Assembly (NCBI GenBank): GCA_001950395.1
Contig: BDLO01000001.1
Span: 1,773,979-1,837,978 of the forward strand
Reading direction: 5' to 3'
Length of the DNA: 64,000 bases
From: Coriobacteriaceae bacterium EMTCatB1
Lineage (GTDB): Bacteria; Actinomycetota; Coriobacteriia; Anaerosomatales; Anaerosomataceae
The position numbers and the translations under genes were made by a program. Of the stretch, positions 37,150 to 54,280 are shown piece after piece. The notes below the pieces were generated by a model, which was not told where the DNA came from, ran no database searches, and saw only the letters and a program-made list of their open reading frames with translations. The stretch's first letter is position 1; every line of letters begins with the position of its first letter.

Positions 37150-38745
37150 TCACGCGTCCGGGCCAGAGACCGGTTCTGGTCCGGACGTTCGTTCCTCTTC
37201 GCCGTGCGATTCTATCGCCTGCGGCTCCATGCCTGGTTTCCAAAGGACTTCGAAGACCTCGACCGGGCGTGCGATGTTCTTGAGATCGCGCTCGCCGTGC
37301 GAGTGCAGCAGCTCGTCGCTCTGAAGCGCGTGCGCCACATCGCCCGACACGAAGATCCTTCCGCCGTCGGCGAGCCCCATCACGCGCGCCGCAAGGTTGA
37401 GCGCTGCGCCGAGGAACGGTCGGCCTCCCGCGTCCACCACCACTTCACCCAAAGCGATGCCGATTCGTACCGCGAGCGCCTCGGGCACGGAGATCTCGCC
37501 GCCGAGCCGCTCGATCGCCTCTTGCATCTCGATCGCCGCCCGAACGGCCGAATCGGCGGAATCGAACGCAGCCACCAAGCCGTCTCCGCCCGTCGGCTTC
37601 CCCTTGCCGCCGTGGCGCTCGATGATGGGCAGCAGCACGTCCCTGTGGCGCTGCACGATCTTCGCGCACTCCACGCTGCCAAGCCGCTCGGTCATCCGGG
37701 AGAACGCCTTCAGATCGGTCAACATGACGGCTGCGATGCGCGTGTGCCGGCTCGCCAGCTCCTCCTCGGCCGTTGCAATCAAGCGCAGCAACTCGTCGAC
37801 GTCCGCTTCCTTTGCGCGCAGGGAAGATGCAGCACGCTCCGGAGCGGCTGCTTCCGTCTTCACGGTGACGCGCGGGAACAGCCACTCGGAGGCGGCCCCC
37901 GCGACTGCGACGACGACCAGGGAAGCGCCGGTCGTGCGGGCGAGGTCGGCGAACGAGACGCCTGCGTCTGCTGCCCGCCAGACTGCGCCGACCGGACCCG
38001 CGAGCGCAAGCGTCAGGAGCAGGAGCCCAGCGAGTGCGCGGAGCTTCTCGCTCCCGTTCCTGTCCGCGCCTCTCAGCCAGCTCGCCGCAGCAGCGGCGAT
38101 GGCCCAGACGACGACTTGCGCGACGAGAACCCACGTCGGCCCAGCGGACGTGAGCGCGTGAAGCATCCGTGCGGGTTCCGCGTGCGCGATCGACTCGGAA
38201 AGCCACGTGAAGGCGAGAGGGTCCTTCGGCGGGGAACCGAACGAGATGACTGGGTCGGTCGCCGCTCCAGTCAGGAGCGCTCCCACCCGGGAAACGCCGA
38301 GGAGCGCCCCGCCCACGATGGCGGTCGCAGCGCCCAGTCCGGCGCCAAGCGGCCCGTCCTTAAGACCGAACAGATAGCCGGCCAGCACCGGGCCAGCGAA
38401 TCCTGCTCCGAAAGGAAGGCTTGCCAGCGTGACGAGCAGCGCCATCGACCCCGCGGCTTCACGAGAGGCGAGGGCCTGCGCAAGCGCGAAGCCGATCACG
38501 CACAAGGCGGCCCCCGCGACAAAGTCGGCAGCCGCGACGGGTATAGCGAGGGCAGCAACAGCGATGAGCAGTGCGACCGCTGGCGTCCAAAGCGCGAGAG
38601 CGAACACTGCGATCGCGAGGACCGCGGCGATCCAGTCAGGGTAGAACGGCAGCGTGTGCAGCGCGGCGGCAAGCGCAGATGCTACGAATGCGGCCCGGAT
38701 CCAGCGCAAGGCAGCTGGATTCGTGCGAATCGTGCGGGAGGCCAT
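37150..38745 (-). CDS. Membrane-bound class III adenylate/guanylate cyclase
   Basis: A 531-aa protein. About eight hydrophobic segments cover residues 12-290. A linker with helix AKEADVDELLRLIATAEEE leads to the cyclase domain. Metal-binding Asp344 is in MLTDLKAFS and Asp388 in KPTGGDGLVAAF. The transition-state pair Asn450-x3-Arg454 is in GAALNLAARV. All core residues are thus present, so activity is expected; Lys383 is a candidate base-selecting residue, so ATP is the likelier substrate. GAGGAG precedes ATG 38745. It is 11 bp downstream of the DUF3307 gene in the same direction. A divergent gene encodes a cyclic-nucleotide-binding domain, a likely receptor. The 3' end stops 4 bases from tRNA-Thr. 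Confidence 0.88.
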   Translation of the reverse strand: MASRTIRTNPAALRWIRAAFVASALAAALHTLPFYPDWIAAVLAIAVFALALWTPAVALLIAVAALAIPVAAADFVAGAALCVIGFALAQALASREAAGSMALLVTLASLPFGAGFAGPVLAGYLFGLKDGPLGAGLGAATAIVGGALLGVSRVGALLTGAATDPVISFGSPPKDPLAFTWLSESIAHAEPARMLHALTSAGPTWVLVAQVVVWAIAAAAASWLRGADRNGSEKLRALAGLLLLTLALAGPVGAVWRAADAGVSFADLARTTGASLVVVAVAGAASEWLFPRVTVKTEAAAPERAASSLRAKEADVDELLRLIATAEEELASRHTRIAAVMLTDLKAFSRMTERLGSVECAKIVQRHRDVLLPIIERHGGKGKPTGGDGLVAAFDSADSAVRAAIEMQEAIERLGGEISVPEALAVRIGIALGEVVVDAGGRPFLGAALNLAARVMGLADGGRIFVSGDVAHALQSDELLHSHGERDLKNIARPVEVFEVLWKPGMEPQAIESHGEEERTSGPEPVSGPDA

Positions 38746-38756
38746 CCGATCTCCTC

Positions 38757-39470
38757 TCAGTACCGTGACGCCAGAGCTGCGAGCAGAAGCCACGTGCCAG
38801 TGCATAGCAACGTCCCCACCAGCGCCTCGCTCACGTGCCGCGCCCTCACGGCGGGAGGATGCGCGAGTGCGAATGCCAACCGCGGGACGAAAGCCGCGTA
38901 GCCCACGATCGGCACGGGAGTCGCAGCAGCGGCATACAGCGCAGCTGCGCGCTCGATCATCCCGTAGACCCTCGCGCCATCGAATGCAAGCAGGCTGTTC
39001 TCGGGCTGCTCTCCGTTTCCTAGTGCTGACGCGCGCACTTCGAAGGCGAGGATCGCCCCCATCAGGGAAACGATCGCGATGCCGTCCACGAGGCCAAGCT
39101 GCACCACAGACATCCGCATCCAGGCGATGGCGGGCGCGACGGGGGCAGACAACCCAAGCGAGATGAGAACGAGCGACAAGATGTGCAGGGCCTGGTCGAG
39201 CACGAAGACGACCAGCCCAGAGCGCCCTCCGTTCTTGCGAGCGGGCACCGAGAGGTATTCGATCGCCAGGTGGGCGGCCCCGGCGAGCGCGACTGCCGGC
39301 CATGCGACGGGCAGCGCATCTGCCAGCACGGCAGCGGTGCAGGCAGTCACGATCGAAGCGTGCAGGACCTGGCCCGCGAGCCCTGACCGCTTCGCACGGA
39401 CGAGCCGACCGGGCTGGAAGGCGAAATCGCCCAGGACGTGGCCCAACAGCAGCCGAAGGAACAACGCCAT
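38757..39470 (-). CDS. DUF3307-family membrane protein
   Basis: A 237-aa protein with about six hydrophobic segments. Its N-terminus LRLLLGHVLGDFAFQPGRL is the DUF3307 signature (LxxHxxxDFxxQ), followed by LHASIVTACTAAVLA and HLAIEYLSVPARKNG with LDQALHI. The function is unknown. In other genomes DUF3307 genes sometimes accompany transcription regulators. GGGAGGG lies 5 bases before ATG 39470. It is the first gene of the cyclase unit. Confidence 0.8.
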   Translation of the reverse strand: MALFLRLLLGHVLGDFAFQPGRLVRAKRSGLAGQVLHASIVTACTAAVLADALPVAWPAVALAGAAHLAIEYLSVPARKNGGRSGLVVFVLDQALHILSLVLISLGLSAPVAPAIAWMRMSVVQLGLVDGIAIVSLMGAILAFEVRASALGNGEQPENSLLAFDGARVYGMIERAAALYAAAATPVPIVGYAAFVPRLAFALAHPPAVRARHVSEALVGTLLCTGTWLLLAALASRY

Positions 39471-39539
39471 CGATACCCTCCCAGGACGGTCCGCGACGCC
39501 TCGATTGTGCACCAACCAGCACCTTTGCGCTACGCGTGC

Positions 39540-39568
39540 TTCACTATGTCGGCGGGTTGTCCTAGGAT
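39540..39568 (+). promoter_or_regulatory. Promoter for the cyclic-nucleotide-binding protein gene
   Basis: TTCACT (39540-39545), a 17-bp spacer and TAGGAT (39563-39568), 36 bases before ATG 39604. The gap to the divergent DUF3307 gene is 133 bp, so the two directions share a control region. Confidence 0.45.
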
Positions 39569-39603
39569 GAGAGCACGCTGTTCGTCGGAGGCGAGGTGGG
39601 GCG

Positions 39604-40017
39604 ATGGCTCACGAGGAGTTCCTGGCGAGGGTTCCGATCTTCGAGAAGTGCACGCCGGACGAGATACACGCGATCAGCAGCGTCGCCCAAGAGCACTTCT
39701 ACGAGCCCGGGCAGATCATCGTCACACAAGGCACGCCTGGTCAGGCGTTCTACCTCATCCTTGCGGGAAGGGTCGCCATCGAGCGGGACGGCAGAGCGCT
39801 CGGTGCATTCGGTCCAGGCGATTTCTTCGGAGAGATGTCGCTCCTCGACAGCGCACCGCGTTCTGTCACGATCCGGGCGATCGAGCAAACGCGCTGCTTG
39901 ATGCTCTCGAGCTGGGACTTCAAGGCTCTGATCGAGCGCAATCCGTCCATCGCGATCAAGCTGCTGGAGGTTCTCAGCCGCCGTCTTCGGGTCGCGGACG
40001 AGAGACTGACGAGCTGA
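39604..40017 (+). CDS. Cyclic-nucleotide-binding domain protein (no DNA-binding domain)
   Basis: A 137-aa protein made of a single CNB domain: EPGQIIVTQGTPGQAFYLILAGRVAI, then the phosphate-binding cassette FGPGDFFGEMSLLDSAPRSVTI and a final helix. The cassette's GEMSLLD...PRSVT matches the FGExALL...RxA pattern closely, with Arg followed by Ser-Val. There is no helix-turn-helix, so it is not a CRP-type regulator and may act by protein contact. GAGGTGGGG precedes the ATG. The cyclase gene lies on the opposite strand 860 bp away. Confidence 0.87.
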   Translation: MAHEEFLARVPIFEKCTPDEIHAISSVAQEHFYEPGQIIVTQGTPGQAFYLILAGRVAIERDGRALGAFGPGDFFGEMSLLDSAPRSVTIRAIEQTRCLMLSSWDFKALIERNPSIAIKLLEVLSRRLRVADERLTS

Positions 40018-40051
40018 TAGAGCGCGACGTACGGGAAGCGGGGGAGGGGAC

Positions 40052-40672
40052 ATGACGACTGCGCGCGGAAGCCGCCTGCTGCACGACGTGGCTCTTCGGA
40101 TACTGTCGCGGCACCTTCGTGAGTCAGGCTGCACCGACGTGGTTGTGATGAAGGACGTCATGAGCGACGCCCAAGGCATCGACATCTCGTTCGTCAGGAA
40201 CGGCCAGCGCGTCAAAGCGAAGGTGAAGGCCGACTCGTACGCCGGAACAGACCCTGAGAAGATCGCTGACAGGCAGCTGCTCTATTACAGGCAGAGCACG
40301 AGCTCGTACGGTCTGGAGGCGCTCGCTGACACGTTCTCCCGGCAACCGGGCTGGGTTCAGCGCTCCCTGGCGGACGAGCTCATGTACTATCGCCTGGCGA
40401 TCGCCCAGACCGAAGACGAAGTCGCTGCTCTCATGGACGAACCCGACGAGGTCTTCTTCAGCGAGCTCGCCGTGGAAAGCGACGATCTGAGGGTCATCCC
40501 CATGCGTGCTCTGCAGGCGTGGTTCTCCACAGCAGGCGAACGGTTCGCTCCGCGGCCTGTGCTCACAGACGGCCGGTCCGCTTGGTATCGCATCGTTCCG
40601 GAGTCCGAGCTCGAGGCGGACGTGCCCGGCATCGTACGGGTCGGCAGCGTCTTCGCGCGGCTGCGCGCGTAG
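40052..40672 (+). CDS. Protein of unknown function downstream of the CNB gene
   Basis: A 206-aa soluble protein that I do not recognise. The N-terminal part has helix HDVALRILSRHLRES, strand DVVVMKD, then GIDISFVRNGQRVKAKVKADSY. That Asp-x(n)-Lys-x-Lys arrangement vaguely recalls PD-(D/E)xK nuclease cores, but the match is too weak for a call. The second half is acidic, with a conserved-looking WFSTAGERF. GGGGGAGGGGAC precedes the ATG. It lies 34 bp after the CNB gene and probably shares its transcript. Confidence 0.6.
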   Translation: MTTARGSRLLHDVALRILSRHLRESGCTDVVVMKDVMSDAQGIDISFVRNGQRVKAKVKADSYAGTDPEKIADRQLLYYRQSTSSYGLEALADTFSRQPGWVQRSLADELMYYRLAIAQTEDEVAALMDEPDEVFFSELAVESDDLRVIPMRALQAWFSTAGERFAPRPVLTDGRSAWYRIVPESELEADVPGIVRVGSVFARLRA

Positions 40673-40742
40673 CGCCGGCGGCACGCTGTTCGGGATGTTC
40701 TTCAGGGCGTGGCGAATAGACACGCCCGGCGCCGTTGTCGTC

Positions 40743-40772
40743 GTTGACACGCCAAGAATGCTTGCAGTAGTA
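40743..40772 (+). promoter_or_regulatory. Promoter for the tRNA-Tyr/Thr/Met-tuf unit
   Basis: A consensus TTGACA (40743-40748), an 18-bp spacer and TAGTAT (40767-40772). The first tRNA begins 64 bases later. Confidence 0.65.
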
Positions 40773-40836
40773 TTCCTTCTGCCTTTCTGGCGGACGAGCA
40801 ACTTGAAAAGCGATCGAGAACGGCTTTTTTGTTGTC

Positions 40837-40921
40837 GGGGGTGTGCCCGAGTGGCTAAAGGGGACGGGCTGTAAACCCGTTGGCTCTGCCTACCTAGGTT
40901 CGAATCCTAGCGCCCCCACCA
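40837..40921 (+). tRNA. tRNA-Tyr(GTA)
   Basis: 85 bases with CCA encoded and a long variable arm, as expected for tRNA-Tyr. Acceptor GGGGGTG pairs with CGCCCCC. The loop CTGTAAA in ACGGG/CCCGT reads GTA (tyrosine). Confidence 0.95.
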
Positions 40922-40953
40922 GCGACGATCCCGCCATGGCGGGTTGCTTCGGT

Positions 40954-41029
<76 letters not shown>

Positions 41030-41061
41030 TCGACTTGTTCCGGCCGAGCCGGCCGGATCGT

Positions 41062-41138
41062 GGCGGCGTAGCTCAGTTGGTCAGAGCGCACGGTTCATAC
41101 CCGTGTTGTCACTGGTTCGAATCCAGTCGCCGCTACCA
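41062..41138 (+). tRNA. tRNA-Met(CAT), elongator type
   Basis: 77 bases with CCA encoded. Acceptor GGCGGCG pairs with CGCCGCT, with a G-U at the end. The loop TTCATAC reads CAT. The anticodon stem CACGG/CCGTG lacks the three G-C pairs of initiator tRNA, so it is elongator Met. A tRNA-Ile(CAU) needing lysidine cannot be ruled out by sequence alone. Confidence 0.88.
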
Positions 41139-41249
41139 GGCAATTCTCGCGGCGTAAGCCGCGTATCGTTTGTTGAGAGAAGTTCGTGGAGGAATCAAGG
41201 CGGCGCCCTCTCGCGGGCAGCGTCGACCGATTTCAAGAGGAGGAGACTC

Positions 41250-42437
<1,188 letters not shown>

Positions 42438-42456
42438 CGAAGCTTGCCGCGAACTG

Positions 42457-42488
42457 ACGGGGCCTGGGGTGAGCCCAGGCCCCGTTTT
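42457..42488 (+). terminator. Intrinsic terminator after tuf copy 1
   Basis: A perfect 12-bp stem, ACGGGGCCTGGG (42457-42468) with CCCAGGCCCCGT (42474-42485), a 5-base loop GTGAG, then TTTT (42485-42488). Confidence 0.93.
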
Positions 42489-42607
42489 CGCCGCTCAGAG
42501 CGTGTGTCGCCGGTTTGACACTGCTCATCGGCGGGTGTTAGATTACGCTACCGTGCGGCCGGGGCAGACGGCGGTGGAGCTTGCTGCCGAGGTCGCGAGG
42601 AGGACGA

Positions 42608-42757
42608 ATGAGGACGTTGGTCACGCTCGCATGCACTGAGTGCAAGCGACGCAACTACACGACGAAGAAGAACAAGCAGAATAACCCCGAGCGCATCGAG
42701 TTCAAGAAGTACTGCCGGTGGTGCGGCACGCACACCCTGCACAAGGAGACTCGATAA
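42608..42757 (+). CDS. rpmG: 50S ribosomal protein L33
   Basis: A 49-aa protein with a zinc ribbon of two CxxC pairs (CTEC and CRWC), so it is the zinc-containing C+ form. [22 protein letters not shown] is its core; the 20 or so residues KKNKQ to EFKK are standard. GAGGAGG precedes ATG 42608. The order rpmG, tRNA-Trp, secE, nusG is common in bacteria. Confidence 0.96.
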   Translation: MRTLVTLACTECKRRNYTTKKNKQNNPERIEFKKYCRWCGTHTLHKETR

Positions 42758-42779
42758 CGCTCGGCGCTTGATGCTGCGT

Positions 42780-42855
42780 AGGGCAGTAGCTCCAACGGTA
42801 GAGCGCCGGTCTCCAAAACCGGATGTTGGGGGTTCGAATCCCTCCTGCCCTGCCA
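42780..42855 (+). tRNA. tRNA-Trp(CCA)
   Basis: 76 bases with the 3' CCA encoded. Acceptor AGGGCAG pairs with CTGCCCT. The loop CTCCAAA in CCGGT/ACCGG reads CCA (tryptophan). It lies between rpmG and secE. Confidence 0.95.
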
Positions 42856-42929
42856 GACGTTGCCTCGTCGGGTGGATCCGGCGTGAACGATAGCGAGGCC
42901 GCCCCGCGGCTCTGAGGAACAGGTGGACG

Positions 42930-43160
42930 ATGGCTCAGCAGGGTACCAAAGACAAGCCGAACATCTTCGCGCGCATCGGCGGATACTTCCGAGACGTGCG
43001 GCAGGAGATGAAGCGCGTGGTGTGGCCTTCTCGTGAGGAGGTCGTCAACTCGAGCGTCGTGGTCGTGGTGACCCTGCTGTTCTTCGTCGCGTTCACGTTC
43101 GTCATCGACAGCATCTCGTCGTGGCTGTTCATCGACGTGCTGGCAAAGATCGGCAGGTAG
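42930..43160 (+). CDS. secE: Preprotein translocase subunit SecE
   Basis: A 76-aa protein with an amphipathic helix (YFRDVRQEMKRVVWPSREEV) and one membrane helix (VVVVVTLLFFVAFTFVI). It clamps SecY in the SecYEG channel. The single-helix form is usual outside enterobacteria. It ends 3 bases before nusG. Confidence 0.95.
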   Translation: MAQQGTKDKPNIFARIGGYFRDVRQEMKRVVWPSREEVVNSSVVVVVTLLFFVAFTFVIDSISSWLFIDVLAKIGR

Positions 43161-43163
43161 GCC

Positions 43164-43694
43164 ATGGCGAAGAAGTGGTACGTCATCCACACCTACAGCG
43201 GGTTCGAGAACAAGGTGAAGACGAACCTGCTGCACCGCATCGAGACCATGGGGATGCAGGACAAGATCTTCGAAGTGCTCATCCCCAAGGAGACCGTCAC
43301 TGACGTGAAGGCGGGAGGCCGCCGGGTCACGCAAGACCGGAAGGTCTTCCCTGGCTACGTCCTCGTGCAGATGGAGCTCGACGACGACTCGTGGTACGTG
43401 GTGCGCAACACGCCCGGCGTCACTGGCTTCGTCGGCAGCCAGGGCAAGCCTGTTCCGCTGTCCCGTAAGGAGTTCGAGCGCATCCAGGGCCGTGCAGCGA
43501 CGACGGCGAAGCCCAAGACCATGACTGAGTTCGTCGAGGGCATGCCCGTGAAAGTCACCTCCGGTCCGCTCGCAGACTTTGACGGCACCATCGCCGAGGT
43601 CAACGCTGATCAGGGCAAGCTCAAGGTCATGGTGTCCATCTTCGGCCGGGAGACTCCGGTCGAGCTGGGATTCGATCAGGTGGCGAAGCTATAG
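43164..43694 (+). CDS. nusG: Transcription termination/antitermination factor NusG
   Basis: A 176-aa factor. The NGN domain ([17 protein letters not shown], then [10 protein letters not shown]) binds the polymerase clamp. The KOW domain ([20 protein letters not shown]) binds Rho or ribosomal protein S10. AGGTAGGCC precedes the ATG. It is probably cotranscribed with secE. Confidence 0.97.
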   Translation: MAKKWYVIHTYSGFENKVKTNLLHRIETMGMQDKIFEVLIPKETVTDVKAGGRRVTQDRKVFPGYVLVQMELDDDSWYVVRNTPGVTGFVGSQGKPVPLSRKEFERIQGRAATTAKPKTMTEFVEGMPVKVTSGPLADFDGTIAEVNADQGKLKVMVSIFGRETPVELGFDQVAKL

Positions 43695-43815
43695 CTGAGA
43701 ACGTGGGGCTGCGCCAAACCGCGGGGAGTGATGCACCCCGGTGCTTCTCGGTTCGGCACGGACCCTTGCGATAGAAGAAGGTAGACCGCGCGCCATTCGA
43801 AGGAACGGAAGAGAC

Positions 43816-44241
43816 ATGGCGAAGAAGCAAGTCGGATTCATAAAGCTCCAGATACCTGGCGGCCAGGCGAACCCTGCTCCCCCCGTGGGCCCTGCGCTCG
43901 GTCAGCACCAGGTCAACATCATGCAGTTCTGCCAGGCGTTCAACGCAGCGACGCAGGACAAGATGGGCACGATCATCCCCGTCGAGATCACGGTCTACGA
44001 GGACCGGTCTTTCGACTTCGTGCTCAAGACCCCTCCTGCAGCGGTGCTGCTGAAGCAAGCCGCCGGCATCGAGAAGGGCTCTGCCGTGCCCAACCGCACG
44101 AAGGTGGCGCGCGTCACTCGCGAGCAGGTGCGGCAGATCGCTGAGACGAAGATGCCGGACCTGAACGCGAATGACGTGGAAGCTGCGATGAAGATCATCG
44201 AGGGCACCGCTCGCTCGATGGGGATCGTCGTCGAGGACTAG
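43816..44241 (+). CDS. rplK: 50S ribosomal protein L11
   Basis: A 141-aa protein of the GTPase-associated stalk base. It has the Pro-rich [23 protein letters not shown]-terminus (the part split here to [18 protein letters not shown] is diagnostic). GGAAGAG precedes ATG 43816; the frame is open upstream but not L11-like. The 120-bp gap after nusG contains GGGG/CCCC inverted sequences that might form leader structure. Confidence 0.97.
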   Translation: MAKKQVGFIKLQIPGGQANPAPPVGPALGQHQVNIMQFCQAFNAATQDKMGTIIPVEITVYEDRSFDFVLKTPPAAVLLKQAAGIEKGSAVPNRTKVARVTREQVRQIAETKMPDLNANDVEAAMKIIEGTARSMGIVVED

Positions 44242-44317
44242 GTGAAAAGAGCTGCCAGGCGTGTTGCGCGGGCAGCGTGGGAGGGCCGGAAGGTCCGTTG
44301 ACCACGAGGAGGACATC

Positions 44318-45022
44318 GTGAAACGAGGCAAGAAGATCGTCGCCGCTCAGGCGAAGATCGAGCCAGGCAAGCTGTACACGCCGCTCGAGGCGATCCGTCT
44401 GGCCAAGGAGGTCGCGCCAGCTTCCTTCGACGAGACCGTCGAGGCGCACTTCCGTCTTGGGATCGACACCCGACAGGCCGACCAACAGGTCAGAGGCTCC
44501 GTCGTGTTGCCGCACGGCACCGGCAAGAAGGTGCGGGTCGCCGTGTTCGCTCAAGGCGAGAAGGCCAAGGAAGCAGAAGAGGCGGGCGCGGACATCGTCG
44601 GCGCGGACGACCTGATCGAGCGCATCCAGGGCGGCTTCCTCGACTTCGACGCCACCGTCGCCACGCCGGACATGATGGCCAAGGTCGGCAAGCTGGGCAA
44701 GATCCTCGGCACGCGCGGCCTGATGCCGAACCCGAAGCTCGGGACGGTCACGATGGACGTGGCGCGAGTCGTGAAGGAGCTGAAGGCGGGAAAGGTCGAG
44801 TATCGCGCCGACAAGTACGGCATCGTGCACATCGGCATCGGCAAGAAGTCGTTCTCGGACGAAGCGCTCGTCGAGAACTACGCGACTGTGCTCGACGAGA
44901 TCATCCGAGCGAAGCCGGCTGCAGCCAAGGGACGGTACCTGAAGTCCATCACCATCGCAACCACGATGGGACCCGGAATCCCTGTCGACACGCTGAAGAC
45001 TCGGGGACTCCTGGAGGAGTAG
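44318..45022 (+). CDS. rplA: 50S ribosomal protein L1
   Basis: A 234-aa protein that forms the mobile L1 stalk and in many bacteria represses its own operon by binding mRNA. The signature [15 protein letters not shown] is present. The start is GTG 44318, with GAGGAGG 5 bases upstream. GCTGCC/GGCAGC in the 76-bp gap before it could form a hairpin, a possible autoregulatory target. Confidence 0.97.
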   Translation: MKRGKKIVAAQAKIEPGKLYTPLEAIRLAKEVAPASFDETVEAHFRLGIDTRQADQQVRGSVVLPHGTGKKVRVAVFAQGEKAKEAEEAGADIVGADDLIERIQGGFLDFDATVATPDMMAKVGKLGKILGTRGLMPNPKLGTVTMDVARVVKELKAGKVEYRADKYGIVHIGIGKKSFSDEALVENYATVLDEIIRAKPAAAKGRYLKSITIATTMGPGIPVDTLKTRGLLEE

Positions 45023-45035
45023 GAGCCGGTCCGGC

Positions 45036-45064
45036 TTGCGCCGGGCCGTTCCGGGTGCGATAAT
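45036..45064 (+). promoter_or_regulatory. Promoter for rplJ-rplL
   Basis: TTGCGC (45036-45041), a 17-bp spacer and GATAAT (45059-45064) with an extended TG element. Transcription would begin near 45071, just ahead of the L10 leader. Confidence 0.6.
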
Positions 45065-45070
45065 CGCGCC

Positions 45071-45195
45071 CGCGTTTGACAACACTGGACACGACCGCTG
45101 CCGAAGACAGCCGGTGCCTGGCACAACCAGGCTGAAAGGGACGTGCGCCGTCCCGCCCGCCGAGGCGGAGCCGATGACATACGTGGGAACGCCAC
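45071..45195 (+). promoter_or_regulatory. Ribosomal protein L10 leader
   Basis: The leader contains CTGCCGAAGACAGCCGGTG and CCGCCCGCCGAGGCGG, segments typical of the L10 leader. In Firmicutes and actinobacteria L10 (with L7/L12) binds this RNA and represses the operon. It sits directly upstream of a terminator hairpin and rplJ, the usual arrangement. Confidence 0.8.
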
Positions 45196-45236
45196 GCGGC
45201 CTCCGTCTGCAATTCGGGCGGAGGCCGCTTCGTTTC
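45196..45236 (+). terminator. Attenuator terminator in the rplJ leader
   Basis: A 10-bp perfect stem, GCGGCCTCCG (45196-45205) with CGGAGGCCGC (45219-45228), and wobble pairs inside, followed by TTCGTTT. Placed between the L10 leader and rplJ, it probably stops transcription when L10 is in excess. Confidence 0.75.
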
Positions 45237-45315
45237 CAACGAAGGGTGCGAGCGGCCACCAGCGCGAGGAGCCAGACTCCCTTGCTGGCGTGTTCGTACG
45301 GAAGGAGGGATGAGC

Positions 45316-45837
45316 ATGCCGACAGCTGAAAAGGCCGCATTGGTCGCTGAGATCAAAGACCGGTTCGTCGCCGCGTCGGGCGTGATCATGGCCGACTATC
45401 GCGGACTGACCGTGAAGCAGATGCAGGGCCTGCGCGCGAAGCTGCGCGAGGCCGGAGCGGACCTCAAGGTGTACAAGAACACTCTCGCTCAGATTGCGCT
45501 TCGGGAGCTCGCGCTGCCGTCGATGGACAGTCTGCTCGAAGGCCCGACGGTCTTCGTTTTCGCGACCGGCGACCCGGTTCCCGCAGCGAAGGCCCTCGCG
45601 GACTTCGCCAAGGAAGCGAAGATCCTCGAGGTCAAGGGCGGCTACGTGGACGGGGCGGTCATCGGTCCTGAGCAGGTCAAGGCGCTCGCGTCGCTGCCAA
45701 GCCGAGAGGTGCTGGTTGCGCAGGTCATGGGCCTGCTGGTGTCGCCCGTGCGTGGATTCATGTCGATGTGCAACGCGCCTGCAAGCGCGTTCGCGCGCGC
45801 GGTCAAAGCCGTTGCGGACCAGAAAGCGGCTGCATAG
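45316..45837 (+). CDS. rplJ: 50S ribosomal protein L10
   Basis: A 173-aa protein that anchors L7/L12 dimers to the ribosome. The N-terminal RNA-binding domain has VIMADYRGLTVKQM and LKVYKNTLAQIAL; the C-terminal helix is SAFARAVKAVADQKAA. ATG 45316 is chosen because GGAGG lies 7 bases upstream; ATG 45310 is too close to it. Confidence 0.96.
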   Translation: MPTAEKAALVAEIKDRFVAASGVIMADYRGLTVKQMQGLRAKLREAGADLKVYKNTLAQIALRELALPSMDSLLEGPTVFVFATGDPVPAAKALADFAKEAKILEVKGGYVDGAVIGPEQVKALASLPSREVLVAQVMGLLVSPVRGFMSMCNAPASAFARAVKAVADQKAAA

Positions 45838-45905
45838 CCGAGTGGAGTATGGACGTCGTCGCGCGGATGCTCCGCGCGGCATGATCAGAAGAAGGAGAAC
45901 GAACG

Positions 45906-46292
45906 ATGGCGAACATCACCCGTGCAGAGGTGCTTGAGTGGATCAAGAGCGCTCCGGCTCTCGAGCTCGCCGAGCTCGTCAAGGAGATGGAAGAGGTCTT
46001 CGGCGTGTCCGCTGCTGCGCCGGTCGCAGTCGCTGCCGCTCCGGCTGCTGGTGGCGGCGAAGCCGCTCCGGCCGAGGAGAAGGACACGTTCGACGTCGTC
46101 CTGGCGTCGGCTGGCGACAAGAAGATCCAGGTGATCAAGGTCGTGCGCGAGCTCACCTCCCTGGGTCTCAAGGAGGCCAAGGACCTGGTCGACGGCGCGC
46201 CGAAGCCGGTCCTCGAGGGCGTCAACAAGGAGAAGGCCGAGGAAGCGAAGGCCAAGCTCGAGGAGGCTGGAGCCGTCGTCGAGCTGAAGTAG
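45906..46292 (+). CDS. rplL: 50S ribosomal protein L7/L12
   Basis: A 128-aa stalk protein that recruits translation GTPases. The N-terminal dimer helix is [14 protein letters not shown], followed by an Ala/Gly/Pro hinge. The C-terminal domain has [20 protein letters not shown] and [19 protein letters not shown] precedes the ATG. Confidence 0.97.
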   Translation: MANITRAEVLEWIKSAPALELAELVKEMEEVFGVSAAAPVAVAAAPAAGGGEAAPAEEKDTFDVVLASAGDKKIQVIKVVRELTSLGLKEAKDLVDGAPKPVLEGVNKEKAEEAKAKLEEAGAVVELK

Positions 46293-46312
46293 CCGGCTCT
46301 TGAGGAAGTGCG

Positions 46313-46345
46313 ACGATGGCCGGCGGCTGTGCCGCCGGCCATCGT
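46313..46345 (+). terminator. Long perfect hairpin between rplL and rpoB
   Basis: A 14-bp perfect stem, CGATGGCCGGCGGC (46314-46327) with GCCGCCGGCCATCG (46331-46344), extended by an A-T pair, with a 3-base loop. Only TTCG follows, so it may be a weak terminator/attenuator or an RNase III site that lowers rpoBC expression relative to rplJL. Confidence 0.65.
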
Positions 46346-46369
46346 TCGCGTCCGTGAACACAAGAAGTA

Positions 46370-46398
46370 TTGACTCAGCGGGAGAGTGCGGCTAGACT
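46370..46398 (+). promoter_or_regulatory. Promoter for rpoBC
   Basis: TTGACT (46370-46375), a 17-bp spacer and TAGACT (46393-46398), 52 bases before the rpoB start. Confidence 0.75.
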
Positions 46399-46450
46399 GA
46401 TAGTTTGCGACTCTCGTACGCCTTTCCCGTCTCTAAGGAGGAATCGCCTG

Positions 46451-49933
<3,483 letters not shown>

Positions 49934-49935
49934 CG

Positions 49936-54198
<4,263 letters not shown>

Positions 54199-54204
54199 CA
54201 GGTG

Positions 54205-54247
54205 CCAGGCCCGCGCCTCCGTATCGGGGGCTCGGGCCTGGTCTTGT
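54205..54247 (+). terminator. Terminator after rpoC
   Basis: CCAGGCCCG (54205-54213) pairs with CGGGCCTGG (54233-54241), with extra C/G pairing inside the loop, followed by TCTTGT. It separates the rpoBC unit from the str operon. Confidence 0.7.
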
Positions 54248-54280
54248 GTGGGTAGGGGTGGCTACGCCCGGCCGCGTGGT

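Noticed and set aside
40804-40828. AAAAGC...GCTTTTTT just before tRNA-Tyr, a terminator-like pattern
   Set aside because: The stem is only about 6 bp with a large loop and lies between the tRNA promoter and the first tRNA. Real termination there would silence the tRNAs, so it is more likely a leader or processing feature.
45076-45104. TTGACA at 45076 as the -35 box of the rplJ promoter
   Set aside because: No -10-like sequence lies 16-18 bases downstream. The TTGCGC-17-GATAAT pair at 45036-45064 fits better and starts RNA ahead of the L10 leader.
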